Positions 1 through 9,856 of a DNA stretch of 64,000 bases are shown piece after piece. A program made the translations under genes and the position numbers. The stretch lies in the NCBI GenBank assembly GCA_946965045.2, contig OX337234.1, positions 2,542,001 through 2,606,000 on the forward strand. The letters are read 5' to 3'. Positions within the stretch are counted from its first letter, which is position 1, and every line of letters starts with the position of its first letter. The notes beneath the pieces were generated by a model, which saw nothing but the letters and a program-made list of their open reading frames with translations, had not been told where the DNA came from and searched no databases. Source of the DNA: Epithemia pelagica (taxonomy: Eukaryota > Bacillariophyta > Bacillariophyceae > Surirellales > Surirellaceae).

Positions 1-412
1 GCTGTTGTGGAGAGACAAATTGTTCCTCGTCCTGCACTTCCGTCGAGAAAGACCTTTGCAAATTTCCCTCCTCCAGTGAGATCCCACTGTTCCTTCTCCT
101 GATTTCACTTTGGTTATTGTTCTTCTTGCCCACTCGGCGTTGCGCATCTTTGAGTTCGAGAATCTTTCGTATTAACAAATGCTGCTCGTGGCCCTCATCC
201 AACTTTTTTTTCAATGTTGCTTTGTCAACCTTCCCATTCGGAAAGCCGTGAATAGCTTGCGACACTTGCTGACGACTATTTACATTCAGGACGCGACCTC
301 CATTGAGCTTACAGAGATCTCGTTCCATTTCCTCCAATGATTCATGCGTCGGTACTGTGACCCACTCATCGACGTTTTCATTGTCGGGGAAACTACCATT
401 TTTTGATGCCAT
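1..412 (-). CDS. 5' part of an unrecognised gene, runs off the left edge
   Basis: An open frame on the minus strand starts at an ATG at 412 (context gac-ATG-G) and stays open for 137 codons to the window edge without a stop, so the 3' part is outside. The peptide starts MASKNGSFPDNENVDEW, is highly charged, and contains the stretch LNVNSRQQVSQAIHG followed by KATLKKKLDEG. That stretch resembles the INSPKQLGE-type segment near the polymerase domain of family A DNA polymerases, but the likeness is short and no catalytic motif is visible, so I give no function. It is divergent from the CREG-like gene at 907, and the two would share about 490 bases of upstream DNA. Confidence 0.6.
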   Translation of the reverse strand, partial: MASKNGSFPDNENVDEWVTVPTHESLEEMERDLCKLNGGRVLNVNSRQQVSQAIHGFPNGKVDKATLKKKLDEGHEQHLLIRKILELKDAQRRVGKKNNNQSEIRRRNSGISLEEGNLQRSFSTEVQDEEQFVSPQQ

Positions 413-906
413 GTCATCCTCTTTCGTGGAACTGGACGAATGAAACCGTCGTCGCGAAAATGCTAGAGAAAGAATGGAAGTATCCTGTACTGGCACGAAA
501 GCCGCCGTCCGATGGTTTCGTGCAATGCGAGTTGGAGCAAAGGCTGCGGTCCAACAAGCGGCACGACTTCTGCAGGCGAGGAACGCCATTGTCATATGGA
601 TCGCCAATGGACAGCACCAAGAAAATGAAAGCATCTCATAACAATCGATGCAGGGAGCGCCAGCGTGGAAGGATCGTGGATGAAAGAAAAAGACGTGGAT
701 CCTATCCACGTTGTGTATGGATCTTTTTCCCAAGAGACGAAAGAAAATGTGACAAGATGTTTTGGCAAGCAAAAAAAGGGACAGTCCACGACCGTGGATG
801 GCTGGCGCTTGGTCGCCTTAGAATCGCGTTAAGTCCCAGATCCACAAAGACAATGTTTTTTCCATGTATTCTATTCTACTCCTATGTGCTTCTTTCCAAC
901 ATCACG
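413..906. other. intergenic region between divergent genes
   Basis: No credible gene. The plus-strand frame of the CREG-like gene is open through this stretch back to about 403, but the predicted peptide is low-complexity and basic and precedes a clean signal peptide, so it is read here as upstream and 5' untranslated DNA rather than coding. Confidence 0.5.
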
Positions 907-1593
907 ATGAAATCAATTCTGCCGGCAGTTGTTCTCGCAACCATCCTCTCATCCATTGACGGCGCTACGCTTGAAACAGATGCAGAAGACTCGTGCATAT
1001 GTACCCTTTTGGATCGTCCGAATGTGCTTGAGAAAGAGAAGCGCGCACGATGGATGGTCCACTCCCTCAATTTTGGTGTTCTCTCCACCATAAGTTCTCG
1101 ATTGCCGGATCAACCGCCCTTTGGGAATGTGTACAGTTTTGTAGATGGTCTATGCAATACGTCCTCGGGAGTCCCGTATTTTTATGGAACCTACATGGAT
1201 CAATCCTTCAAAGATTCCAAGGAGAATCCCAGTGCCTCATTTACCTTGAGCGAAGCTTCGCTTCCAAGTTTATGCGCTGGAAAGGACCCAATCAAGGCAT
1301 GTGCGTCCCACACAGGTTTGGGAGATCCAGAAAATCCTATTTGTGCCCGCCTGACCTTGACGGGGAAACTGGTGGAAGTTCCGTCATCCACCAAGGAATA
1401 TGAGGAGGCCAAGAATGCTCTTCTTCAACGACATCCAGTAATGCAACACTGGCCCACCGGCCATAATTGGATTGTGGCAAAGCTGGAGATTGAAGATATT
1501 TGGTTCATTGATTATTTTGGTGGGGCTAGCATCCTTTCGGTGGATGATTATTTTTCAGTGAATCTATTTCCCTCGACAGACAACGAAGGATGA
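907..1593 (+). CDS. CREG1: CREG-like secreted FMN-binding-fold protein
   Basis: A 228-residue protein with a predicted signal peptide (MKSILPAVVLATILSSIDG) followed by a CREG / pyridoxamine-5'-phosphate-oxidase-like split-barrel domain. Family landmarks visible in order: ARWMVHSLNFGVLSTIS, PFGNVYSFVDG, GVPYFYGTYMDQS, ASFTLSEAS, DPENPICARLTLTGK, ALLQRHPVMQHWP and IWFIDYFGGAS. CREG proteins are lysosomal or secreted glycoproteins that keep the flavoprotein fold but have no established enzymatic activity. The frame is open further upstream; ATG 907 is chosen because it gives a compact signal peptide and a full-length family member. An in-frame ATG at 853 would lengthen the hydrophobic leader and cannot be excluded. 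No intron is needed. Confidence 0.88.
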   Translation: MKSILPAVVLATILSSIDGATLETDAEDSCICTLLDRPNVLEKEKRARWMVHSLNFGVLSTISSRLPDQPPFGNVYSFVDGLCNTSSGVPYFYGTYMDQSFKDSKENPSASFTLSEASLPSLCAGKDPIKACASHTGLGDPENPICARLTLTGKLVEVPSSTKEYEEAKNALLQRHPVMQHWPTGHNWIVAKLEIEDIWFIDYFGGASILSVDDYFSVNLFPSTDNEG

Positions 1594-2112
1594 TACCAAA
1601 TCTGAGGAAATTCATCACTTCCTTCGAAAAGTGTAAGCACTCATCATCACGAGGGAGGAGATGAACTGCACAATTAAGGGACCTTGTTCAATGTTTCTAT
1701 TTTGTTGTCTTGAGGCTACTGAAAAGCTTAACATGGCAAATGGCACTCCTAGGAGTAACATAGATAGGAGTAGGTAGGAGAAGATTAGTGTCTTAGACTC
1801 AAGAGCTAACATCTACATTAAGGTACGGGATTCGATAGGCGGAGACATTGCTGCCGTCAATTCTCAATGCCAAATTTGGATGTCTCATAGCAAGCAGAAG
1901 CGACAGGAAGGCAAAGGGACTGTCGAGGCCATATACAAAGCACCTCTCTCTATCTTTCTCTCTGGTCCCAGCAACGAGATCGCGTTTCATCCGAACACGG
2001 AACGATTGTGTGTCGCTATCTCGAGGGAACATATCGAGTCTCCTCTTAGTACTCCACTCCATTACGTGAAGCTCTTCGCCTTTTTCGACATAGCTGACAG
2101 CATCATTCGTAC
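1594..2112. other. intergenic region, no gene seen
   Basis: 519 bases between two plus-strand genes. It carries a short direct-repeat patch (tagataggagtaggtaggag) near 1760 and no convincing coding frame. Confidence 0.5.
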
Positions 2113-3329
2113 ATGGTGGTGGAATCTGATCGGCCACTCTCCTCAGACAATATAAAGCAGATTCTGGAGGATATCGAAATCGAACGAGACGACGAGAAGC
2201 AAGCCAATACCAGTTCGGCACCCGATCTTGAGAGCACGAGTGTTCAGAGCGGCCTGAGTAGTGTAAGCAACGAATCTCCCACCAACCATTTTCAAAAAAG
2301 AAGACCAAGAACCGATCGGAAAAAGAAAGTGTATACATCGATTCCCTCCAGAACGATCCGAGCTATTATGGATACAGTTGCCCATTCTCGAAAACATGCG
2401 TCTTCTCGTGGGGGATTGACAGTGCCCACGGGGGCCGATCTGGGCTCTTCACCCACACCGGGTTCTGCACCCCTCCGAAGCAAATCGGTCGGCTCTTCGG
2501 CGGCACCCTCCGCCACACCGACCTTAACGTTGAGTGCGTGGCAATATTGGAGTCGTTTGACGGATTTGCGTCAAATGGACATGCAATCAGCTTTGGACCA
2601 AATGAAAACACTTTTGAGTACCCGTCCTCATGTAGTATACAAGACATCGTACTACCGAAAACAAACAAAGAATCATTGGGCCCGAGATGACCCAGCCTTT
2701 TTGTTCTTACAAGGGATCTTCTTGATCGTCTCCGCCGTTGCCTATTCAGTGGCTTTTCGAATTAGCATTACTGGATCCATTTCATTTCTGCTGTATACGG
2801 TTGTCTGGAATTGGCTTGGTATGGGCATTGCCTTGGCTACGCTTTGTCGAGAAATTGCCAATCGACAATTAGTGGGCCAGCAAGCAGCAACCAGCACGAG
2901 CCATGTGAGACAACAAGTTGAATGGCTCTATGCATTCGATATCCATTGTAATTCCTTTTTCCCAGTCTTTGTGGTTCTCTGTAAGTTTTCTGAAGGCACA
3001 TTCGTTGCGGTGCCCTGTTTACAAGACGTGTTGCTTACGACGTTTGTTTATCTTTGACAGATGGGGCACAATTCTTTCTGTTACCCCTGGTTTTGGGCGA
3101 GGGGCTGATTTCGTTGTTGTTGGCAAATACACTATACGCTGTGGCCTTGTCATGGTATTGGTACATTACGCACGTGGGCTACAGATCTTTACCATTTTTG
3201 GGCAACACAGAAGTGTTCTTGTTCCCAATCGCAGCCATTGCTCTTGTGTTTGTCGCCAATATTGTTGGATATCCCTTTGGCTTTGGATGGAATGCCGCTC
3301 GAGTCATGGCTAGGTTTTACTTCATGTAG
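2113..3329 (+). CDS. UNC50: UNC-50 / GMH1 family Golgi membrane protein
   Basis: Two exons, 2113..2980 and 3061..3329, joined across an 80-base intron with GTAAGT donor and TTTGACAG acceptor; the junction restores ...FVVL-Y-GAQFFLLPLVL. The spliced protein has 378 residues. After about 135 low-complexity residues comes the UNC-50 domain: WSRLTDLRQMDMQSALDQM, then the family hallmark YRKQTKNHWARDDPAFL, several membrane segments, and in exon 2 LLLANTLYAVALSWYWYITH, YRSLPFL and the C-terminal FGWNAARVMARFYFM. UNC-50 proteins are polytopic inner-nuclear/Golgi membrane proteins; the yeast homologue interacts with Arf-GEFs and the worm protein supports acetylcholine-receptor trafficking. The amino-terminal extension is longer than in animals, and the exact start is the least certain point. 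Confidence 0.93.
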
Positions 3330-3626
3330 CGGTATGAAGGAACAGGGACAATCGCGACAAAAGGATAGGCTATAATCGATTGCAACAGTAAGCGTTTTGT
3401 ATACAAATGACGGCGTTGCTTATAATCTTATAGCCATTGAAGCAACTCAATCTCCCTGGACCGAAGTAACAGCCAATGGAACTTAACAAAATCTATTATT
3501 ACTCAACTGAACAACTATAATTCTCGTTCGGAATCAGGAGAGAAACGAAACGACAAACCGTTTGTGGCGCATATCTCTGGAGACTGTATCCTTCATCTTC
3601 TATGTAATCCTTCAATCTTGGTCCGC

Positions 3627-4431
3627 CTATAGAATTTCGCAGCAGGAACTCTTATCCTTTGGGGTGCAACCAACTTGTTCGGTATCCAAAACAAGTTCTT
3701 TGGAGGGCTCCCCTTTGCCTCCCGAAGAGCCGTCCACAGCATATAATCTCACGCAATAGGTTTTTCCTGGCTCCAAGGGTTCTGCTACCACCCGTTTGGC
3801 GTCACTGGCACGGATGCCTGTCTTTTGGTTCTGACCATAGGAGGGCGCCGGATACTCTTTCCATTCCAGTACGTATTCCAAATTTGAATCACTCAGGGGT
3901 TCAAACTTGAGAGCTATTGTTGTCTAGTAGCAATGAGAGAGGTGAACCATGGTTGTGTGGGGGAAAGGTTAGGATCACTGGTCGGTAGGAACATTGGTTC
4001 GAATTAGCACATTGACACACATATATGGAAACGTTCCAATGCACCGTTAAATCCCTTTGCTTCTCAGATACTATCTAGCAAAAAGCAGATGTCGACATTT
4101 CAAACAATCCGACAAGGAGTCTAATGAAAAAATCATTGAAGCTCATGGTGTCTTGCTGGTTGGAAACGTTTGCCATTTCACCGCTCGATGACCGTAGCAC
4201 AAACTCCTTCCCTCCGAATGTATAAACTCAGGTCTCTGCACAAGGACCACTGAAGATTGTTGCTCAGTAATCTCATGTAGAACGTATCGAGATATTCTCG
4301 TCCCAGGGGAGCTCGTTTGTGTTCTCTTGGTCGTCGGCAGCATTGGTGGCAGCTGGAACCATCGCGTCAATTTTGTCACTCACCTCTGTCGTGTCAATGA
4401 GTTCAAGCTTCGGTCCTGGAGGAACAGACAT
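3627..4431 (-). CDS. single fibronectin-III domain protein ending in a CaaX-like box
   Basis: Read on the minus strand as exon 1 4431..4384 and exon 2 3923..3627, separated by a 460-base intron (donor gtgagt directly after GAG, acceptor ctactag). Both exons are phase 0 and the join gives one continuous FN3 domain: MSVPPGPKLELIDTTE then TTIALKFEPLSDSNLEYVLEWKEYP, the core Tyr/Trp positions, and EPGKTYCVRLYAVDG before the last strand. Total 114 residues, so the protein is little more than one domain. It ends KSSCCEIL, which fits a CaaX prenylation signal with Leu at the last position (geranylgeranyl type). FN3 domains are protein-interaction modules; a membrane-anchored adaptor is my inference. 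The gene is convergent with UNC50 and divergent from RRP9. The 5' exon is inferred from splice sites only, and an additional exon in the intron is possible. Confidence 0.68.
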
Positions 4432-4759
4432 TTTGTACAAGGCCTGTATGTAAAGTAAGCAATGGATGAAGCAAGAATGGTTGCTTCAATGATATCTCAA
4501 AGCCGATACGGTTGGGAGGATGCGTAATACGCGCATTGGAGAGATGGAATAAGCTTTTTGGATCTTTTTCTCAAAAAAAGCGCCAAAATACGCTCAAATT
4601 TGGTAGGAAAATAAGTGACAGACAGACGGACGAACATTCAGATTCAGTCGCGTTTATCTCCGCGTGGTGCCACGTGGCTTTCGGTCAGCCATTGCTTCCT
4701 CCTTTCCCATCATTGTTTTTGACATTTTGATCTGTTTGATACCACTCGGTCTCCCGACC
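4432..4759. promoter_or_regulatory. divergent intergenic region between the FN3 gene and RRP9
   Basis: 328 bases between two divergent start codons, so it must hold both promoters. It includes short A-rich and gacagacggacg-type stretches. The RRP9 frame is open upstream to 4664 but only through a GTG and a hydrophobic peptide atypical of RRP9, so it is treated as 5' UTR. Confidence 0.45.
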
Positions 4760-6295
4760 ATGGCGAATAGCCAGAAAACGAGATCGAATATGGAAGGCCG
4801 TCGTGCTTCCCGAAAGAGAGGACCATCGAACATCAATCTTGCGGATGTGAACATTGATTCGGACGACAGTGACGAACATGATGATGTTTCCGTCCAAAGT
4901 AGCTCCGACGAACTAACCGAGGAAAACTTGGCTGCCAAAAAAGTGCGCTTGGCTCGAGAATATTTAGAACGGGTAGAAGCCGCTAGCAGCAGTGATGACT
5001 CGGAAGATGAGGATGACGAGATGGGAGAGAATGAAGACAGACACTCAAAGTTGACCCATCGTTTACGTGATCGGCGACTGGAACAGACGGGAGGATTGGA
5101 AAAGTTGGTTGCGGATAAAATATCACAGAGTGTGAGCGACATCAACTCGAAAGTTTCTAGTGGAGCTGCTGCATCGGTTCATGATATCGATGCTGAGAGA
5201 CAGGCAAAAGCGTGGATTTCGGCTGGACACGTGCGTTTACTCAGGGGTCATGATCTGTCGCCGACCTGCGTTGCCTTGCAGAATGATGGATCACGGGCAC
5301 TGTCAGGTTCGAAAGATCATTCAGTGATTTTATGGGACGTCGAAACGTGTCGCATACTGCAAGTTTTGTGTCCGCATTGGAAGAAACAACATATGGACAA
5401 TTCCTCCTCTCGAACGGATGGCCAAATACTGTCGGTCGCCTGTTCTCACGACGGTCGATACGCCGCAGTGGGTTCACGAGATGCCGTAGTTCGAATATAT
5501 GATGTACGGCTCCATTCAAAGCAATCATCATCCGACAACAATCTTCAGTCAGGACGACAACCAAACATGGTGAAGGAGTTTCGGGGTCATAAAGGGGCTA
5601 TTACATCGCTTTCTTTCCAGGCAGGCTCGTCGAATCTTTATTCGGCAAGTGAAGATCGGTGTATTCGAAGTTACAATCTGGATGAAATGGTTCAGCTGGA
5701 GACCTTGTACGGCCATCAACTCGGAGTTACGTCGATCGATTGCTACGAAAAAGAACGACCGGTTTCGGTGGGACGCGATCGAACGGCAAGGGCATGGAAG
5801 TTAGCGGAAGATACTCATATGATTTATCGTGGTGGAGGTCAAATGCAACCTTCGGAATGTGTTTCGATAATCAAGGATGACTGGTTCTTGACCGGACACG
5901 AGGACGGTCAACTCTGCTTATGGTCGACCGATAAAAAGAAGCCAGTCGTGTCGTCGAACCAGGCTCATGGTGCAAACGTTGAGGGCACCAATCGATCGAT
6001 TGTCTCTGTCGGTGCTCTTCGAAGGAGCGATTTGGCGGTGTCCGGTTCCTGTGATGGATTCATGAGACTTTGGAAGATTCAAATGGGTGCTACCAAAGCT
6101 GACAAGAGAGACATTACAGAATGTGGCCAGGTGCCGATACATGGATACATTAATGATATTGCCGTGGGACCAGACGCGAGGTTTGCTGTGCTTGCTGTTG
6201 GAAATGAACATCGACTTGGAAGGTGGAATCCTGTGGCGAGAGCCAAGAATCGTCTGGCCATTGTCCATTCACTGTCAAATGAGTCGAACAAATAA
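4760..6295 (+). CDS. RRP9: U3 snoRNP-associated WD40 protein RRP9 (U3-55K)
   Basis: 511 residues, intronless. Start chosen at ATG 4760 (ACC-ATG-G context). Order of parts: basic then acidic Ser/Glu/Asp-rich amino terminus (about residues 1-95) fitting a nucleolar protein, the RRP9-specific linker DRRLEQTGGLEKLVADKI, then a seven-bladed WD40 propeller from about residue 155: LLRGHDLSPTCVAL, SGSKDHSVILWDVET, VGSRDAVVRIYDV, FRGHKGAITSLSF, SASEDRCIRSYNL, VGRDRTARAWKL, TGHEDGQLCLWS and SGSCDGFMRLWK. RRP9 binds the U3 snoRNA box B/C motif region in the small-subunit processome and is needed for early 18S pre-rRNA cleavages. The gene is convergent with the next one, 128 bases away. Confidence 0.93.
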   Translation: MANSQKTRSNMEGRRASRKRGPSNINLADVNIDSDDSDEHDDVSVQSSSDELTEENLAAKKVRLAREYLERVEAASSSDDSEDEDDEMGENEDRHSKLTHRLRDRRLEQTGGLEKLVADKISQSVSDINSKVSSGAAASVHDIDAERQAKAWISAGHVRLLRGHDLSPTCVALQNDGSRALSGSKDHSVILWDVETCRILQVLCPHWKKQHMDNSSSRTDGQILSVACSHDGRYAAVGSRDAVVRIYDVRLHSKQSSSDNNLQSGRQPNMVKEFRGHKGAITSLSFQAGSSNLYSASEDRCIRSYNLDEMVQLETLYGHQLGVTSIDCYEKERPVSVGRDRTARAWKLAEDTHMIYRGGGQMQPSECVSIIKDDWFLTGHEDGQLCLWSTDKKKPVVSSNQAHGANVEGTNRSIVSVGALRRSDLAVSGSCDGFMRLWKIQMGATKADKRDITECGQVPIHGYINDIAVGPDARFAVLAVGNEHRLGRWNPVARAKNRLAIVHSLSNESNK

Positions 6296-6423
6296 GTAAC
6301 ATGAATCCAAACGGGCAGAGAAACATATCTATCATCTATCCCCGTCGAAAAAGCAAAGGCCATTCAAGTCTGGACTACGTGGTAAGAAAAAATGAATCGA
6401 ACTTATCAAGGTGAGGAGTCTAT

Positions 6424-7280
6424 TTAGCGAGATGGAAAAATTGGAACACCGGAACAAACAGATGCCATTGTCAAGCAAGTCAAGCTGTATGCCACCGACG
6501 TTAGGTATGTTGCAACAAATGTCAAGGTTATGGCCTTGGTTTTGCTCAGCTGGGTTCGTTGCTGAACAAACCTTGAAAGGCGCTCCATCTTTGGGGCCAA
6601 GGCTAATGCTAGTGCCACTCGAATGGGTCGGAGGAAATTGTTTGCAACCCAAAAGCCAGCATAAAATGCGAGGAATCCTTTCCATAGGCCAGGTGACAGT
6701 GGAGAAAGCCCCGTCTATGGATTCAGACAGTGTAAAAAGTGATGAGATAAAGTCTCAATAACCTCAACATTGCGTATTCGTCCTTCCTCATTTTACTTAC
6801 TCGAAGGGAATAGAAAAACCAAGCTATACTGGTGGACGATCCAGAATTTACTTGACTTACAACGTTGTAAGACATGGCGGCGTAAACTCCCATTTTTGTG
6901 AGCCGCTGACGAAGGGTCAAACCATCTTCATTGGTGCCTAGACCCATATATTTCAGGATCCGACTCTTGACGGAGGTGGCGGCCGATTCGGTGGACGAGT
7001 TGAAATTCTCCACGGTTGCCGTCGACATGGCTCTTTCCGAATTCGGCAAACTTGTCGGCACTCGTTGTTGATGAGGGTGGTTCCATATCGGATTCATTCG
7101 AGTACAAGGGCGTTCCTGAAGAGACCACAGTTGTGCTGGTTCTTGAAACATGGATCGTCGTTCGCCCATGCGAACGCGGGTTGACGAAGCGGGGGAATAG
7201 CCATTGGAGGACAGGGTCAACCATGTGAAGACAAGGAAAACCAGGGAGTATAATGGACGGATACTGTTGGTTTGGGTCAT
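6424..7280 (-). CDS. plastid-targeted FAM210/DUF1279-like membrane protein, copy A
   Basis: Two exons on the minus strand, 7280..6801 and 6714..6424, with an 86-base phase-0 intron (donor GTAAGT, acceptor ccatag). 256 residues. A signal peptide (MTQTNSIRPLYSLVFLVFTW...) ends near SNG-YSPASS; an aromatic residue after the cleavage site fits complex-plastid import. The mature part has the block NEDGLTLRQRLTKMG, a membrane segment ending SIAWFFYSLR, then exon 2 TGLSPLSPGLWKGFLAFYAG, NNFLRPIRVALALA and two further hydrophobic segments, ending GVPIFPSR. Copy B at 45465-46345 has the same blocks, the same intron position and an intron of the same length. The family name is a tentative match to the conserved algal/plant plastid relatives of FAM210; no catalytic residues are seen. 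Confidence 0.75.
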
Positions 7281-7741
7281 GGTCTCGTCCAGAAAAGATC
7301 AAAGGCAACGGGATTGTGTTTATGGATAGATATGGCAAACAGTTTGCCAACTGTATGACATTCAAACTTCGTTTCAGTTGATGGATTGTGACTTGTGACG
7401 CCAATTGGATCGACCGGTCGCTTCCACTCGGCAGATGTCAAAAAAAGAAATGGATACAATGGGACCATCGACAACGGACCATCCGTCGTCGAGAGAACAC
7501 AAACACCCAAAAGATAGCCGAAAACCCAAAAGGGGGATCGCGGTTTCCAGGTTCCTTGTGAAGAATTCTTCGTGTCGGGCCACGTCAATCGAAAGGATGC
7601 TGATGGACATATCGTGTGTCAATCGACTATGAGCTGGAATGTAGAACACGTCACGTGATTTGATGTTGGCGCATCTGCTCGGCCATCGCATCTGTTCATC
7701 ACGCCGTCCTTCGTTCATTTAAGTATCAACGCGCATGCACA
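7281..7741. other. intergenic region upstream of copy A
   Basis: 461 bases with no gene I can support; it would contain the promoter of the minus-strand copy A gene and the 3' flank of the P450-like fragment. Several open frames exist but have no recognisable sequence. Confidence 0.4.
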
Positions 7742-8155
7742 TCACGCTGGCGGATAATCATTTAAATGATTGTTACCCCAGTGTTCGAGGTCTGTGGAAA
7801 CGATGTGCGCGTAATCGGCATTGCTGGTAAAGTACACACCCCCGTTTCCCTCGCTCATACCTGGAATATCGAGGGAGGACATGTCTCCAGGAGACATCTT
7901 AAAGGCCTTGAGCATGGCGGGTGCCATTTCTCCCTTTTCTCCCATTTTGAACAGCTGGGGGGCGTGTCCGAGAATGGGGTAGGACCTCCAGCCCGGCGGA
8001 TGAGGAGGCACGACAAAGGAAGCAGAGCTCACCGGTTTCGTTTCTGTCCCACTGTTGGAAAGGTCAGTGGCGAAAGGACATTTCCTCTTTTCCCCTTGGA
8101 CCGCAACGGCGGGGCATTCCATTTGGTGGTGATTTTTGCTGGCTTCGACGATCAT
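7742..8155 (-). pseudogene. truncated cytochrome P450-like amino-terminal fragment
   Basis: A 137-residue frame from ATG 8155 (a slightly longer frame starts at 8188). The middle reads VPPHPPGWRSYPILGHAPQL, which matches the proline-rich hinge of P450s, and about 60 residues later GGVYFTSNADYAHIVSTDLEHWGNN, which fits the first beta region of the P450 fold. The frame then stops after NDYPPA. The I-helix, ExxR and Cys-heme motif are absent here and in the 460 bases downstream on the same strand. I read it as a decayed or truncated copy; a small stand-alone gene or a first exon with an unusually distant second exon are alternatives. Confidence 0.42.
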
Positions 8156-8725
8156 GATCGCAATTCGGTTCGATTGGTAAATGAGCACTAAGATTGGAAA
8201 GGTTTGGATTTGTAATTTGTAAGAGGGATTCGCAGAAGGATTCTAGAGTTAGGGTTAGCAAGAAAAAAGAAGACCTGGTTTGGAGATCCAAGGTCCTTCG
8301 CTCGGAACTTGGTTAACGACTCAAACCAATCGTATCAAATCCGGAGAAAGGGGGAGGGGGTGTTGCAGAGAGTCCTTCTTCCCCCCCCCCCCCCAGCTCG
8401 AAGTCGGGGAAACGTATGTTCCGATGGCAAGCTAGAGCACCAACAACATGTTGCCGGCTCGATCGGGTCGGCCGGCCGGGCTTTTTGCCTCCGGGTTGCG
8501 CGCCGAAGGCTTTGGCAATGCGCCACCGGGGTGGGGGGAAAAGCCAACACACGAAAGCACACAAAATCCACACAGCGAGCGACTACCGTCCATAAATAGC
8601 AACCTCCACCACCTTGCTTCGCAACACCCCTTCCGGTTGGTCGGTGCCCGCAACACCCCACAAAATCACAAACACAACCAAACACAAACACATCAAACAC
8701 CTCAAACTCAGCACCGATCGGGAGG
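8156..8725. other. intergenic region with a C14 homopolymer
   Basis: 570 bases between a minus-strand fragment and the plus-strand glycosyltransferase. Contains a pure C run at 8381-8394 next to an aaagggggaggggg purine patch, and base composition becomes clearly GC-rich from about 8440 towards the glycosyltransferase. No gene supported. Confidence 0.5.
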
Positions 8726-9086
8726 ATGATGTCTCCCCTCGAATCCTCCGGGAGCCACGACAGCCACCTCACGAACGACCACGACCACGACGACGAGCGC
8801 GACGACTATCACAACCACAAGAAGCACCCGCGGGTGGTGCCGGTGGCGTGGTCGCTCTTCTGGATGCGGTGGCGGGGGAAGCCGTGGTCCCTGGGATTGC
8901 TGTTGGTGTTTCTGGTGGTGGTGGCGGGACACCGGCTGTTCGCCCGCATCGAGGGACACAAGTCCTACGTTCATTCCCCCATCCACACGACCGAGCGGGA
9001 CTGTCCGTCCCCGGGGTACCCCACCCTGGCACAGCAGCAGCAGCAACAGCAGGCATCCACGACCATCCCCGACCCGAAATTTCCAC

Positions 9087-9126
<40 letters not shown>

Positions 9127-9856
9127 CTGCCTGACGACCCTGACGGACGAGCAGGAGAAATCCCGGCTCCAGAAATGGGTCCGGTGGCGGAACTTCGACG
9201 GCCTCCTGGAGCTGACCTGGGACAACAAGGCCTCGTACGCCAACAAGCACGGCTACCGCCTCTTCGACGAGTCCGCACAGCTCGATCGGTCCCGGCCCCC
9301 CTCCTGGTCCAAGATCAAGGCCACCCGCCGATTGCTCCTGGAGGAGGGCTGCGAGTGGGTCTGGTGGGTCGACGCCGACACGGTCGTCATAAACTCGGCC
9401 AAGTGCGCCGAGGACTTTCTGCCGGCGAGCAACACCAACGGCGACCTCCTGCTGTCGGAGCACTCCTCGGGGGGCTTCAACGCCGGCGGCTGGTGGATCC
9501 GAAACTCGGAGTACTCGCTGGCCTTCCTGGACGAGTGGTGGAACAAGAAGGAGTACGTCAAGCCCCCGGGCCTCGCCAAGTCGGGGGACAACGACGCCTT
9601 CCAGGTCCTGCTGAAAAAACGCAAGGAGGACTTCGGGGACCACCTCCTGACGCCCTCGGGCTGCACCTTCAACTCCTTCGCGTTGTTTTTCACGCCGAGG
9701 GAGCTGGCGGCCTTCCAGGTCTCGGGGGAGGCCATCACGGAGCAGGACTGGTACACCAGCGACAAGTTCTACCACAAGGGGGACCTCCTCGCGCACGCGG
9801 CCGGCTACAACAACAAGGAGGACTCGATCCGGATGCTCCTCGACCTGGCGGAATGA
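8726..9856 (+). CDS. type II membrane glycosyltransferase, GT34 (GMA12/MNN10)-like
   Basis: 376 residues. A His/Asp-rich cytoplasmic tail (residues 1-35) precedes one membrane segment (WSLGLLLVFLVVVAG, about 54-68) and a low-complexity stem with poly-Gln and twelve consecutive Ser. The catalytic domain follows: TLTDEQEKSRLQKW, NKASYANKHGYRLF, WSKIKATRRLLLEEG, the metal-binding DxD in WVWWVDADTVVIN (D216, D218), GGFNAGGWWIRNSEYSLAFLDEWW, DNDAFQ and near the end GDLLAHAAG, the HAxG-type motif of GT34. These enzymes transfer galactose, mannose or xylose from nucleotide sugars in the Golgi. The donor cannot be told from sequence. The gene is much richer in G+C than its neighbours, with third positions nearly all G or C. 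Start: first of two adjacent ATGs. Confidence 0.85.
9032..9124 (+). repeat. CAG/AGC trinucleotide repeats in the stem of the GT34 gene
   Basis: Two in-frame trinucleotide runs: a CAG-type run at about 9032-9052 (poly-Gln with one CAA) and (AGC)12 at 9089-9124 (twelve Ser). Both lie in the stem between membrane anchor and catalytic domain, where length change is tolerated. Confidence 0.9.

Noticed and set aside
403-906. Amino-terminal extension of the CREG-like frame
   Set aside because: Contains no domain, is basic and low in structure, and would bury a good signal peptide; treated as upstream DNA.
1615-1812. Small minus-strand hydrophobic peptide ORF (65 codons)
   Set aside because: No conserved sequence and overlaps simple AGGTAGGAG-type repeats; could be chance.
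4143-4379. Minus-strand 78-codon frame upstream of the FN3 exon
   Set aside because: It overlaps the first coding exon in another frame and falls mostly within the predicted intron; direct splicing gives a complete FN3 domain without it.
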